Assembly (NCBI GenBank): GCA_013398055.1
Contig: VZRS01008360.1
Location: 248,001 to 312,000, forward strand
DNA: 64,000 nucleotides
Direction of reading: 5' to 3'
From: Ifrita kowaldi
Taxonomy: Eukaryota; Chordata; Aves; Passeriformes; Cinclosomatidae
The notes beneath the pieces are model-generated. The model was not told the origin of the DNA. It searched no databases and worked only from the letters and a program-made list of their open reading frames with translations. The position numbers and the translations under genes are program-made. Below, piece by piece: positions 27,901 to 41,374 of the stretch (positions are counted from its first letter, which is position 1; each line of letters begins with the position of its first letter).

Positions 27901-30900
27901 GTACCCAGTGCACTTGGACTTAATACCCCCTCCATATTTCATGTGGATAATGGTGCTCGTTCTTCCCCCTAGATTCTCTCTTTTCCTCAAAACTGCTGAG
28001 TGAGAAAGACTGGAAGTTCTGTCTGAGGAAACTGAAAACAATAAAAGCTGTGGTCTACTTAGGAAAAGTGCTGTAAGAGAGCCAGGCCCTATATTATTTT
28101 ACTGTCCAATATAATGTAATAAAACATTATTAAAATTGAAAGAGTTGAGTTCATTTTCAAATAAATAATGTGTGGAGATAAACATTCTTCAGATTATTCT
28201 CATTACTATTTTCACGTATGTTATACTGGTTTTCATATAAACATTGTATGATCTTATGTGGTATATAGTCAAATAGCTGGAATCCATTAAAAGCATGCTC
28301 CAGCTGTGCAATCACTGTCCTCACAAAGATACGTTTTTTACATGTGGTTAATGCCAGAAAGAATCTACAGCTTCAATTATGAGAACATCAAAATACGTTG
28401 TTTATTGCAGAAAAAAAAGCATTTGCGGCAATTTAAAATATCCAGTCAACACCACACCGCTAAATCTAGATAATAGAAATCCCAGAGAAATTTGAGCTAA
28501 ATCTGTCTGGATTATAGCTGTGGGATTATCTGAATGCTAAATTACTGTATATGTTTAACTCACAAACATGAGCACAGACAGTATAGGAATATGGATGACT
28601 ATGCAGATCGCAATAAAACCCATCCCCATGGGACTTTTTCATACACTAGGTAAACAACCCCTCTCAATTTATCAAGCATTCTGGATTGAATTAATGCTGT
28701 CATTTACTTTGCTGTTGCTGTGTAGAGGAATATGGTTTAACAGGAACAGCTTTAGCACTAGAAAAATAACAAAGGTTTTCTCTGTGCACCCTTCTCAACA
28801 CAGAGAGTAGGAATATTAATTGGCTGCTGTGTTTGTATAACTGAATTAAAGAAAATACAACTGTTGTTTAGTGTATAATCAGAAAACCAAATTATATGCA
28901 ATATTGAAAGAAAAGATTAACCCTGATTGTCTTATTAAACCTTCCTTTCCCCTCCCCCCTTGTTTACACACCAGTGTTTCTGGCTTTCTAAGGATAAACG
29001 GTGAATGAACCTGGGCTGACCTGACACACAGCATCTCTCAAACTTTCCCCCTGAATGATTCACACATATGTGAGCTGGGACCAAAAAAAAACAAAGAGGA
29101 AAAAGGCAGGGTACTGTACAGGCTGAGCAAATTTGGAAGAGGTGAGACTGTCCAAGTGTGCCATGCCCAAATCCCTCCTCCACTGCAAGCGCACAGCTAC
29201 TGATTACAAACACACATTCCTTCCTTTGCCATTTTAGCTCGGTTTGACAACTGCAAGTGAAATTAGCTTCAGTCCTGTTCATGCGGGAATTATTGTCATC
29301 CTTATTAATCTACCCCCATGTAGTAGTTTTTACTGCTCTCTGGTGCTTTATTTGCTATTTTGTGTGGCCATGCTGTGTGCCAATGCACGGCGCAGCTCCG
29401 TGGTACGGGAAGCAGTCAGGAGGGCTTTCCTGGGGAAGAAGGCTAGACAGTAATTGCTGCTTCCTGTGAACAGCTACCAGCTGATGTAGATATGGCCACT
29501 TTCATTTCCCTCTTTCTCATTCAAATAATATTTGTAGCTCTGTAAACAGACAAAATGTAATTTTGGATCCTGGGAAACCATCAATATAATCCTTTGGTCA
29601 AAGTACAAACAAACAAACAGATTGGTCTTAGCCAGGGAGTTCAGCTGAATCCAGATTTTAAGATACATAGTTTTCGGCAGAAAACAAATTCTGATAAGTC
29701 ACCAAAACCTTGCTTTTTTACTGAGGAAGAGGGATTATTATGAATAAATGCCATGGAAATTTGGGCATGATAGCTGTTATTGTCAAACCGTGCACATGTG
29801 CCAACACATCGCAATGTCAGCACTCTCTGGTGTTTGAGATAATGAAACGCCCGTTCCATTCTTCAGTTTTTCTCCCTCTACCAAAGGAGCAATTTCTCAC
29901 TATTTCTGCCACTATTTTGTCTGCTTTAGTCATGAATGTCTGAACACCAGCTGACCTACAACACAAAAGTTTGGTTGTTACGTGAACTGTCTGTGGACTA
30001 AAGCTCTCATGAAGCTGAACCAACGGTGGCAACAATGAGATATTTTAAGAGTAAAAGCTTAAAGTCACCTAGACACAAATATCACAGCATGACTGCAAAG
30101 CTGAGTTAATGAGCTCAGGTCTACCCTGTCTCAATGACTGCAATATGCATTGCAAAGACTCCAGATCACACAGCAACAGTCCCAAAATGGGTCTCTGCAT
30201 CTTAGCCTCCGCCACAAAAATTATATACAGAATAAAAAAACTTGACAAATAGATAAGGCAAGTGAAGGAATGCAGGTAGAAAACACCTAACATAAACACT
30301 TTTTTACAAATAGAGCTAAACTCACGTAAAAAAGTAAATTCTAAAAGAACTTGGAAAGAGACAGTATTGTTTCATACCATGTTACTAATTCAAAAGATAA
30401 TTTGACAAACTGAAACATTACGAACAGATTTAAAGCAAAATAGGAAATATTTTTAAATGTCAAACTGTACAGGATAGCCGTAGTTAAAACAATAAAATAG
30501 AGTGCCTCATATTACTTGCAGAAACTAGATATGCTTCTCACAACTCTTACATATTCATTACGAAATTTGTGCTACTGTAGCCCAGACACAATTTAAACTA
30601 TTCCCTCTGCCAGGAGAAACCAAACTTTAAAGGCAAATATTAACTCAACTAGCATGGCTTTCTGGAAAAATAAATATATTTTGATTAGCATGAGCAGTAT
30701 TTCAGAAGATGGATCAATTTTCAGTCAAAAAGAGATGAAACAAATCTGATTCAGCAACCTAGTTAGGTAACAGCTCACATGCTTATTACTATATAGGAGC
30801 TTAACCACTTTCCTGAAACAGAGTTCCAACATTAGAATGAATCTCCAACAAAACTCAAATCTTTGTTAGATGAGATCTACAAAAATATTATGCAAGTTGG

Positions 30901-33900
30901 GAAAAATATGCTTTCAGGTTTACACAAGTATTTCTTTCTTCAGCATAGCCCCTTCAGGTGGACAACTGCCCTTGACACTTGGGTAGCTTTGTAAAATTCC
31001 ACTGACATAGACCTGGGTGCTGCTCTGTGAAACACTGAATGCTCAGACACACAAGTGGCTGGCACTTATCAAAAAGTTATTCAACACAACCCAGAAAAGA
31101 GGAAGTTAATTTCCATTTCCTGTTGGACAGCTGACCACATGAAGAAAAACATAATTATACATAGCATGGAATAACATTACATGCAGCTTCATGGTTAATG
31201 TCAACACAGTCGGAAAGGCTGGAAATTGAACTACAGCCTTAGTGGAGGTGGTTTCTCTCCTACAGGCCAGCACTTGGTCATGGTGCTAGAGGAGTACAGA
31301 GAAAGGATGCACGATTGCTGTTCATGCTGTACTGACTTCAAAAATAAAAAGGAAAAATGAACTTATTTTTTACTGCCACTACCTGCTTTTTCCCTCTCTC
31401 ACAAGCAATATAGTACAAAGATTTTTGAAGTCCTTAATTTTCCACTGTGTGCTGGTTAAGTGATTTCTTCTCTTCATGTGCTTGATTTGAAAGAGTCATC
31501 AGGCAAACCTCCACTAACTCTGCTCACTGCTACTCACAACTTGGGTGCTCAACTCTTAACAGCTCTCTCTTTGCTGTCCCAGCCTGGCTTTGGAGACCCT
31601 TTCTTTAGACCATTCACCAAGGCTAAAGGAGCTCTGACAACCCTGTCTGGGAATCCGTTTTCCTTTTGCTCAGTTTGTGTGATCTCTAGCATCATCTCCC
31701 AAATCAGCCAGAGAAAGTTCCTTCTCTTATTTCCTCTGCACATGGGACAGACATTGTACTGTGCCTCAGGGCAGTGAATGGAGCAGAAGAACACAGGAGT
31801 TACTCAGGCCTGCTGCAGAGCTGTTGCACAGCACGAGAACAGAAACCAGGCACACTGTGAGCAAGCCCCTGAGAGTCTGATACTGTCTCAGAAACTCCTC
31901 TGCTAGATTGGGTTGTACAATATAATAAGATGATTTTATTGTATTCAGTATCTCCTTAACCTGATTTTAGTTTAAAACTACTCCACTTCTACTCGAACTA
32001 CTAATCTTCTAATATTTAAAAAGAGGAGAAAGATTAATTGACTTCAGCAACTTTCCATGACCAGCATCACACTTTTAACACATTACTTTTAACTAGATAG
32101 TGCCTAGGAAAAGTCTTGATGTTTGTTGCCACTGAATGCATTAAAATTCATGTCAGAGATAATGACTTCCTCTATAAACAGTGCCTTTACAGCGAGTACA
32201 GTAGTTTTTCAGGCTTCACAGTATCAGCTGTGTGGGTTTTTAGTGCACTTTTGGACTAATTTTGCATTAAGGCTATCTTCTGCTATATAGCTGTTAGTTC
32301 AGCCTGGTTAAGAAATGATAGGAAGGTGATCCTTACAAAAGTGAAATCATCATTCTGGAGGTATCAGTTTATGACAATCTCAGTCCAGAATTTATAGTTT
32401 TAAGTTTTAATTCTACTTAAGTATCTTTTAAGACTCAATTTACAATGAAAATAAGTACTACAGAATTATGCTCATAACCAGAGCTGTTTTATATGCATTA
32501 AAAATTATTAAATGCAACGTTACACTTAATGTTGTGTCAATTTTTCAATTTATTGATACCAGCAATAATTTTACAATTAATATTTTCACTCTTCAAGCTA
32601 TCTCTTTACAGTAAGAATTCAACTTTTCTTTTATTGCAAACATTGGCTTTTATCTCTACATTCCACTTGCTGCCTCTTATGCAACGGCATGATCTTGCAA
32701 AATCTGAGCTGCCAACACTGAAGAAGAATGTCCAAATCTAAGTAAACAAAATAGCTGTTTCAATGGATCTTTTTCTTTTTAATCAGGTTTTAGGGAAAAG
32801 AATCCACAACCTAGTCTTTGAACTTCAACACCTTTGGAGTGCTCTTTTTACTCAGGAGAGCAAAAGGTATAAGAGCTGAATTCATTCAAAATTAACTTCA
32901 GCCAGTTTTTGAATCTCTCCTACCTTCTCATCTAAAAGTTCAGAACATTTGAACACAGACATTCACTTAATAATGCAAATAAACCAGCTGACAGTAAATT
33001 TTAAAGGATTGAAGAGTCATTTATCTGACACTACAATGCTTGTATACCTGTCCTATAACAATTAATACACAACACCTAAATTAAGCAGGGATTAATCTTT
33101 GTTTGAGAAAGGAAACAGTAAGGAGTGATGGGATGGAAGCAAGGGAATTTTCTCATTTTATTTGCATATGCAACTAATACATTTTGTATTTATGTACTTG
33201 TTTCTGTCAGGGATTTGAAATCTTAAACACTTTGGTTTTGTTTGTGTTTTTTTTACAGAAGACTTTCTCCATTAACTGTTACCTCATGAGGCACGAATCC
33301 TGGGAAAACCTTAGTTGCAGTAAGGGAAAAAAAACATTTTGACCACACAACAGAAATCTTTAAAGCTCTGTCAGATAGGTCTAGCCTTGGAATTGAGCTC
33401 AGTGTTGAGTCTGGGGTTATTTTTGCCATAGATAGTTTCTTCATAGGACAGATGTTTCCCTGTGCCTGAGTATCCCACAGTGGTTATGCTGCAGTCTTAC
33501 CTCTGCATTCCATCTCACAAAGCAATTCCCATTAGAGAAATCCTGCTTTAGTGTAAGCTAACTTGCACCTTACTACTAAGGCTGACTGCTGAGATGATAA
33601 CCCGGCAAGTTTAATGAACACATTCAATATATGTATCTCCCAAAAGACTCAGTCCAATTTGTGCTCACGTATAGAAAACAAAGCCTCTGTGCTTTTCCTG
33701 GTGACTGTGCTCACATCAGAGATGTTCCCTAATGCTGTACTTGGATCTCGAATCTGAGGGACTCCTTAGAGTGCTCTGGGGCATCTGCAGCAAGAGCTGA
33801 CTTCAATAGAAATTATGGGGCTCAGCATGCCTAAAAACTAGGCCTTGTATTTTTAAAAGCTATCAAACATTCTGTTGTTAAAATAACATCTCTTTTTAGT

Positions 33901-36269
33901 GTGGCAGTACAACAAAAAGAAACCCCCTATGAATTTCTGCTGGCTCTGCAAAAACAACAATTGCTGTCGGCATTTGTTTATGAAAACAGGCAAAAGATAA
34001 CAAACCAGCATTCTCCCCCAGCTGACAGGGAGCTGCACATCTTTTCCTCCAGCTAGCGAAAAAGTGCCTATCTCCCATAAGCCAAAATAACTTTTCAGTG
34101 CAGTTTAATACACAAACAAGTCATGTGTATGCATACTGGGGGTTTACACAGGGGCAGAGAGCTTGACTTATAATTCCTTCTCTTACACTGGCACAAGTTT
34201 TCTCACAGAGAGCAGGCATTATCAGGGATGCCAAGGCCTGAACTGGCACTACAGACTCAATGAGCATTTCTTTTATCAAGCAACACAGTATACAAAAAAA
34301 CATGTGTGATTCTAGTTTAAGGCTAACACTGAATGCTGACATTGGCACATTGAAAATGTTAGAACTTGTGTGTACTTGATATGTAACATTAATTTGCTTG
34401 GCCATAGCCCACTATAGTCACTGAATATTTCAGAATATTTCACTGAATGAAAAATTAATAAAAATATGCAATTTGATAGTAAAGGCCAGATCTGTTGTGG
34501 TGTTGTCAACATAGCAAAGTAACTTTGAAAGTCCTCATCTGCATTCACCCTTGATATACATATTCGAATATACAATGTGGCAAATGCCACGAAAGCAACA
34601 GTATAAAATGCTTTTTCCAAATGAATTTTATGCTGTGTAGCAGAACATAATCTTCCAAGTGAAGAGGAACTGGATGCAAGTGATGACACACCTATGCAGA
34701 TAAAAAATTCATGATGAGCACAAGACTATTTGGCTCTTTCAGGCTCTGGGGTTTTGGTTCTAAATACCCAGCTGGGTTTCTTACTGACAACAGCAGGGAC
34801 AGAAACAATTAATGCAGCCCAGCAATGAAGGTTGGAACGAACAAGAATAGCATGGAGAGATTTGCACTTGCTCCTGTTATAACTGCAGGGCCCTGCATCT
34901 AGGTGACAAGATTGTTTCTTTTTCCAAATCTACCCTGTTAATTGAAAGCCTCTCTGTTGAAAATCAGTGATTTCTTAAAAGCACCTTGGTAGCTCTCTTT
35001 AAGTCAGGAGGGGTTGTCTTCCTTAGACAGAGATCTAAGATGTAGAGTGACAGTCTTTTGGAATCCCAGTGATCAAATATGGTGGGAAAAATTCAGTTTA
35101 ATTTTATTTCTAGTTTGCAATAAGTAAAATGAAATTTGTGGAGGAGGAGTCACTGATCTGTTTCAACTCATGTTGCCTTTGTTTAAAACAGGATGAGGAA
35201 ATGATCTCATTTAGGGGAAAACTGTATACTTCCAGAGCAGACCAATGAACATCTAACAAACTATCTGGTAGGAGGGTCTAAGAAGTAGATTTTGGTCCAT
35301 GAGTGACATGCAAAATTCTTTCCTTTTTTCTACGTAACTTCACACATGACAGTGTTTCAGGCAGGAAATGACATAAGATTTCCATTTGCAGTGAAATGAA
35401 AGGTCACTCTGTAGCTTTGGGAACAAGCTCAGAAAAGCCTTAGCATATGTTGCAGCAGCCCTCTAAGGATACCCTCCATTAGAAAGGTTGCCTCTTACAC
35501 AGTAGGAGGAATTTCCATCATCGGTGAAAGATATTTCTCCTTTACTTTCACATTACCATGTTCTCAAATCCTCTGAACTCTATACTGGAGGACCACATGC
35601 TTTTTTTTTAATTTTCCATGTGGCAGACCGTTGCATTGATAAACTAACTTCTCTTTTTTTTCCAAAAATACTAGCTACCATTACAACAAAAAAAATCATA
35701 CAATTGTCAGAACACTGTAATGTTACAGTGGCCACTTTGAAGAGTGGTCTGAAGAGTATTTGCCAAACCTTTTGATCCCCAGTGATCAGAACAGAAGTGC
35801 CCAAAATCCAGAGATTAAAGGATTAGGCCTCAAGAAAGACTTGTGGTATTTCAAGAAAATGTGACTGATGCTCACCACTTGTTTTTTACAGTACTGATGA
35901 GATTTAGTGTTTAAGGTCCTTTCCTGTTCAGACATAAAAGCTGCTGTAATCAGAGTATTACTAGGGAAAACTACTCTGGTTGGGGATTCAATATGTTTAA
36001 ATTGTTGAGCCAAGGTTATTGTTTGGATTAGGTTAGGAAGGATGACACTGAAATAAGTAAGCCCCAATAGTGCAGTGAAGCAGAGAAGAACAAAGAAAAA
36101 TGTTTGTATTTTTAAATAGGAATCTAGACAGCACAAGTATGTGGGTTTTAGTTGTATATAAAAAAAAACGTAGACCAGCCTAGAAACTAGGTATTGTATG
36201 TGTCTACACAACTATTAGAAATAGAAAAAAAAAAATTCCATGGCACTGAAATCTATATGAAAGCAAAAC

Positions 36270-36330
36270 TGGAGACACTGGAGATGGAAGAGACTCAATA
36301 GGTCAGCCTGCCCACCCCCCAGCTCTGTTG
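36270..36330 (+). repeat. Possible old, decayed CR1-type fragment
   Basis: The string gagatggaagagactcaata followed by ggtcagcctgcccaccccc resembles the degenerate 'tggaagggacct..aggtcatctagtccaaccccc' end of ancient amniote CR1/L3 copies. Similarity is by eye, covers only about 45 bases, and could be coincidental. Confidence 0.25.
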
Positions 36331-36966
36331 TCCCTGAAAATCTGCGTACCTGGTTCCCACACACCTCCCTGACTTCTGCCACACAAAACTTGGCACACAC
36401 CACTGACATCCATCAGGGTTATCCTGCCAGGAAACAAAAGATACCAGGGTACAGTGGTGCTAAACCAGCTTAGGATGTCTGTCAGTAAGGGCTAAAGAAC
36501 TTGCACGGACTTCATATATTCAAACAGCAGCTTTTTCACAGGAGATCCATGGCTATGAATAATACTTGGTCTCCTTCATATTTTAGGGAGCCATTAGAGA
36601 TGCATGAGAAAATATCAGCACAAAAATACATTCCAATATACAATCATGCCATTTCAAACACCATTGGATTATTACTACTGATTAGGGGGAAATATCCAAC
36701 AGCTGTCTGGGGAATTCCCTCGACATCTGGATTATTGATTTAATAGCTACATATTGTCTAGATCCTACCATTTCACTAATGTTTGAAAATGCTGTACACA
36801 AGTTTTTGGAGTTTTTTTCCTATGATTGCACAATAATAATGTATTTTAGTCTGATTTTTAGGTGAATTCAAGATTAGCTATTATACACTCCACACAACAG
36901 AAATATGAAATAGCAATTTTATCTTTTAAAGTAAATACCAAGATGAGTATTTAAAGCTAACAAGAA

Positions 36967-37029
36967 GAAAAAAAAAACAAAAAACAAAAAACAACCCCAA
37001 ACCAAACCAAACCAAAAAACCAAAACCCA
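36967..37029 (+). repeat. A-rich simple repeat (AAAAAC)n/(CCAAA)n
   Basis: An A run grades into acaaaaaacaaaaaacaac, then accaaaccaaaccaaaaaac. No LINE or SINE body was recognised on either side, so this is low-complexity DNA rather than a clear retroposon tail. Confidence 0.85.
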
Positions 37030-37295
37030 GCCAGGTTTCCAGAAATCTGCTAAGTATTAAATTCCACTTACAATTCATTCCAAAATTCTGCTCTTCCCTC
37101 TCTCCCCTCCAGGAAATTGGAACTAGAAAAACGAAGGAGAAATTTAAGGTAGGGAAACTATTCAAGGGTGAAGTGGCTGTAATGGTTACAGTTGCTTAGG
37201 TTACGGTGATATGCTTTGGATTTAAGTTTGACATCCTCTATGGCACATTCAGAATAAATAAGTAAACAAACAACTGCCTGCTAGCTTGACATTAT

Positions 37296-37655
37296 TTGCC
37301 TTCACGTGCGAGCGCTGCAGTCAGCCTGTCTCTGGTTTCCTTCCTTGTGGCTGTGCTGAGCCTGCACAGGCTGTGGGGTTTGTGCAGTGTGAGGCTCCCT
37401 GTGCATGCCCTGCTTGGAGGAGGATGGTGTGAAGAGCAGCTCACGTCACGCCGACCGGAGACGTGGCAGCGATGCAATGGAGCAGCCCCGTGGCAACGCA
37501 CACCCCTGCGAGGCTGCAGCGCTCTGCCCTGGAGCCCCGTGCCTGGAGACAGGGCTGCTCACGGAGGGAAGCACCAGTGCTCGGGCCTGAGAGAGGAAAT
37601 ACGGTGTGGGAAACAGTCCTTCTGGGGCTGCCTGGCCCGGAGCAGGGTAATCTAA
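37296..37655 (+). promoter_or_regulatory. Small isolated CpG-dense patch with X-box- and CRE-like sites
   Basis: About 18 CpGs lie in 350 bp inside otherwise AT-rich DNA, densest at 37,440-37,520. It contains a CRE-like TCACGTCA (37,441-37,448, one mismatch from TGACGTCA), an X-box-like AGCCCCGTGGCAAC (37,484-37,497) and a cacgtg E-box near 37,304. The patch ends at gagcag|ggtaatc, a possible splice donor at about 37,646. This suggests an unannotated promoter with a non-coding first exon, either an upstream TEX9 promoter or a lncRNA. An open frame of 119 codons spans it but has no recognisable protein similarity. Confidence 0.4.
37484..37497 (+). promoter_or_regulatory. X-box-like RFX site
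   Basis: AGCCCC-GT-GGCAAC fits the degenerate X-box RYYNYY-AT-RRNRAC at 12 of 14 positions, including a perfect GGCAAC half-site. It is 43 bp from a CRE-like element. RFX and CREM sites co-occur in spermatid-gene promoters, which makes the pair worth testing. Confidence 0.35.
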
Positions 37656-40599
37656 GCAGTAAAAACGGTCCTGGGCAAACAAACTTGCTGACAAGGAAGC
37701 ATGGAACATTCTGACTCATACTGCCTTGGTGAAGCATCCCTCTTTCCTAGGTACAGCAGACAGCAGCAAGTCCTATGAAAGACTTTTTTCTTCTAGAAGT
37801 GGAACCAACAGATGTATAAATGAGAGAGGCCTGTAGTAACAGAAGGTTAATCAAATTTAGCTCTACCACATACCAAAGACAATATATAGCCCTTGACATG
37901 ATTCTTGGTCTAAAAATAGTATGCATTTGTGGCATCTATATGTGCTATTTATTTGTTTGTTTACAACAGGCCTTAAAATAAAGAACCCCACAAAAACAAA
38001 GAGCTTGAGCCAGGGTATCAGCTGTTATCTCTTTGGCCTGATACATTTGCAGTGATTTTTATGGAAGAAAACACTGTGCCAAACCACTACTGTTCCTCTG
38101 TTTCTGACAAGTAATGTGGTGTACAGTGAAATCCTATCATTGTCCCTCCTCATTGATAGTTTTCTAGGTCTCTACTAAATATCACAGCTTTTATGAAAAG
38201 AGAGGAAAATTCTGCGTAATGAATCTTTAAGCCAACAAGAAGATATTATGAACAAAAAATTGTGTCTAAAAGCATGAAGATAATAGGCTCATATAAAAAT
38301 TTCATGCCTTTATATTTTTTGTTGAAGGAGGAAAGAGAGATCATAAAAATTGTGCCTGTGGAAGGAAGAGGGCCATGGGTAACAACTAAATAATGCACGT
38401 GCTGTGGTTTAATCAAAAGTAAACACTGTATACTGATCCTCAGCAGTCTTCTGCTGTAAACTATTCTAACATCCCAGCAGTTACACACACCCTTCTGTCC
38501 CAAACCACTCCTAGCAGCTTTACTGATGGAGCTCTTCTGTCCTCTATCCTATCTCCTCCTTTGCTGGAAGAAAAACAAAGGCAACACAGTGAACAACTTC
38601 ATTTCGAATCTAACGTTTCTGTTGGAGTAATTTAATTCTGGGATCTTATAATCCTCAGAAAATAAAAATTGAAACACTTGAAAAATACAGAATGACGATG
38701 TACTACTCTATGATGTACTACTCTAACCACTGCTCTAATCACAGAGGTCCCTAGAAGGAGGTCCCAAGTACAGCTCGTTATGATCACAAATATCATCCTG
38801 GTTAAAACCTGTCTCTAACCTGCTGTACACTTCACCTCAAAATGTCAAAAATATTTTCATTTTACAGTCACTATGTTTGAGTCAACCCTTAAAAAATTAT
38901 TAAATGGAAAATGGCAATTTGCTAACAAATACCGTTGGCTAAATCTAATACTATATACCAATACTATGCTTTCAAATGCTTTTTTTTTTTTACTCCAAAT
39001 AAATACTGAGATAAATTTTCCTATCTCCTTACGTACCTCGCTATTGGTTGGGGTCTCTAATATAAGCCTATTCTCTACCCAGTTACCAACTATGTATTAG
39101 AGAATTAACCACAACTGTTAAGGTCACATCAGGTCAACTTTAAAGTGATAAAACCTTAATGGAGTAAGGGATCAAGAATGTAACAAAATCTCTTATTTTT
39201 TCTAATTTTGTTTTCTACATCTCTGGAGAAATACTTCAAAGTTCACTAAGAAATACATATTCAAATATACTGAGCTTATAATATTATTTCAAATATAGGT
39301 AGTTGAATTCTGAATCCAATTGATATAATATTTCCAAAAATAAATCATATTAAATAAATCATGCTGTGGATCTTAGAAATATTGTGCAAATCTGCAATCC
39401 TAATATGTACGTATGTTATTAATCCCAGGGGGTTTTAAACAAAAAGAGCCTTGTGTTGCTGTGTTTGTTAACATATTCAACAATTTATGATATAATAAAT
39501 TACCCCTCTTTTGTTTATTAAGTCTTAGCTAAAAGCTGGCTAGCAAACCAGTTGCTCTAATCTCTCTAATCTCAACCAGTGATTTTGTTTCCTCAGTATC
39601 TAACTAGCAGAGATCTTCTAGCTAATACTTTTGGCATTTTAAGGTGTTATGGTCTTGTAGCTATTTCGCACAAGAACTTTAAAACCAGTAAAGACATTAA
39701 TAAGACAATATTTTAGTTCTGCAAAAAGAAACAGTACTTTTGGGGAAAAAAAGTTCCTGTTTGGAAAGAGCACATTTCTCCTCTTAGCCTTCATCCTGCC
39801 AACCTTTGTTTCCTTCTCTAGTTCCCCTGTTTCTCTTAAAATCCCCCAGGATGTCACTAGAGAGGTTTCCAAAACATGGCTTTGGTTATGATGTGTTAAT
39901 GTCTCATAGAATCTACAATCTATTTCTTAACAAAATCTGTCTTTTCCCCATGGAGGTTAGATCTCTACTATTGACCTCACCCTTTTTGTTTTTCCAAACC
40001 AAAAGCACAAATGATGGAGTTAAATTCTGGGTTGTTTTTGTTTTTTTTTTTTTTAATGCCACCATTAACCTCTTGCTATTCTTATTAGTAAAACCACAAA
40101 AATTATGGAAATGGACTGACTTCTTGATAGACAATTCTTTTCAAAATCCCCATAACATTTTTCACAGGCTCACTGCTTTCCCCCGTGTGTCAATACTTTT
40201 GATTCAACATTAGTGTTAAACACTTTCATTTTCTACCTTGATATTTCTATTTTTTGCCTTCCACGAATCACATTTGTCCTGTCTTTCATTTCACCTTATT
40301 TATCCCATAACATTGCCTGTCTCAATGCTCAAAATCTTCAAGTATTTCTTCTGTCTCGCAAGTAATACTTCAGAAATCCTTCAGCACAGACCTTTTACTT
40401 CCAGCCAGCTAAGCCCTTCTGATTTCCCTTGTGCAAATCTCTTCATTAAAACCATATACAGCCCATGTAACTCAGTATAGAACTATGTTATTCTTGCTCT
40501 ATAGATACCTCGTGCAGGACAGCTGGGCTGTTGTCACATGGAGGAGCACAATCCACTAGGAAGTTGGGAAAGGACATGGGAGCGAATGAGTAGGTGAGT
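37656..40599. other. AT-rich intergenic stretch upstream of TEX9
   Basis: Low-complexity, AT-rich DNA with a T homopolymer at 40,041-40,054 and a small tandem duplication near 38.7 kb. No coding feature was recognised. Confidence 0.6.
38696..38725 (+). repeat. 15-16-bp tandem duplication (gatgtactactctat)
   Basis: Two adjacent near-identical copies, gatgtactactctat then gatgtactactctaa, consistent with replication slippage. Similar small duplications occur at 17,559-17,587 (aacagctatgagat) and 54,700-54,730 (agcttgagaaataca). Confidence 0.8.
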
Positions 40600-40866
40600 G
40601 GGCAAGTAATCTGCAACCTCCTTCGTGGTGCTGAGCAATGGGACACGAAGCAACGGGCAGAAACTGATGCACAGAAAGTTCCAGCTGAACTGAGGAAGAA
40701 CTTCGCTGTGCAGTGAGCGAGCACTGGAACAGGCTGCCCAGAGAGGGCGTGGAGTCTCCCTCACTGGAGATATTCCAGAACCATCTGGACTCAATCCTGT
40801 GCTACGCGCTCAGGGACGACCCCACTGTGGTCCCTTCCAACCTGACCCGTTCTATGTCTCTCAGAC
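40600..40866 (+). mobile_element. CR1 LINE 3'-end fragment
   Basis: The segment follows the avian CR1 3' region in sense orientation. Landmarks are gcaacgggcagaaactgatgc, agttcca-ctgaa-tgaggaa-aactt, gagcactggaacaggctgcc, ggagatattcca, and the terminal gtcccttccaacctgacccg with ttctatg. It is 5' truncated and has no usable reverse transcriptase frame. Open frames overlapping it are shadows of the dead element. It sits about 350 bp upstream of the TEX9 CpG island. Confidence 0.9.
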
Positions 40867-41315
40867 TTTGTGACAGACGACAGTGGGAACACTCTCATGG
40901 GTGACTGGAAGGAGAAATGTAGCAAAATCAAACTCTGTGGGGACGAGGGACAAAAATAATGGAGGGATTCAAACCAGTGGTGGAGGACGAAGCTAAAACC
41001 AGGCGACAATCACAGAAATGTGGGTACAGGAAATGCAGAGGGACGACAGCACCGAAGAGCTATAGAGGGTGCTACAGTTGCCGTCACGCCTCAAACAGGA
41101 GTTTAATGCACTGAAATGAGGGGACGCTGGCAGGACAACGTGTAGCAAGGCCAGAAGGGCTGTAATAAATATTTAGTACACTAACAATTGTAATGGCCCC
41201 TCAGCCCTTTTCACCTGCCCCTCACCTGAACCCGTGGCAGCCCTGCGCCATGCCGGGTACCAGCTGGTCCCTGCGCACGATCCTGTTCCCGCGCCTGTCG
41301 CTAGGACCCTGACAC

Positions 41316-41355
41316 GGAGGGAAGGGAGGAGAGAGGGAAGGAAGGAGGGAAGGAG
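41316..41355 (+). repeat. 40-bp uninterrupted polypurine (GGAA/GGGA) tract
   Basis: The + strand reads only A and G for 40 bases as degenerate GGGA/GGAA units, 66-105 bp upstream of the TEX9 start codon. Such tracts can be nuclease sensitive or bind GAGA-, ETS- or MAZ-type factors. Confidence 0.85.
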
Positions 41356-41374
41356 CGGGGGCGGGCGGCCGCCG

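Larger units (their letters stand above)
15660..37290. other. Non-coding AT-rich stretch
   Basis: Besides short homopolymers, one AT palindrome cluster and a possible decayed CR1 piece, I see no exon, tRNA, snRNA or mobile element. The longest frames (around 17.1, 20.7, 27.5 and 36.0 kb, up to about 158 codons) have no family resemblance and no supporting splice or codon signal. The region probably lies between the divergent RFX7 and TEX9 promoters and could contain enhancers not recognisable by eye. Confidence 0.6.

Noticed and set aside
40488..41009. Open frames of 60-86 codons upstream of TEX9
   Set aside because: They coincide with the CR1 fragment and its edges. They do not match CR1 reverse transcriptase, only its 3' end read in arbitrary frames.
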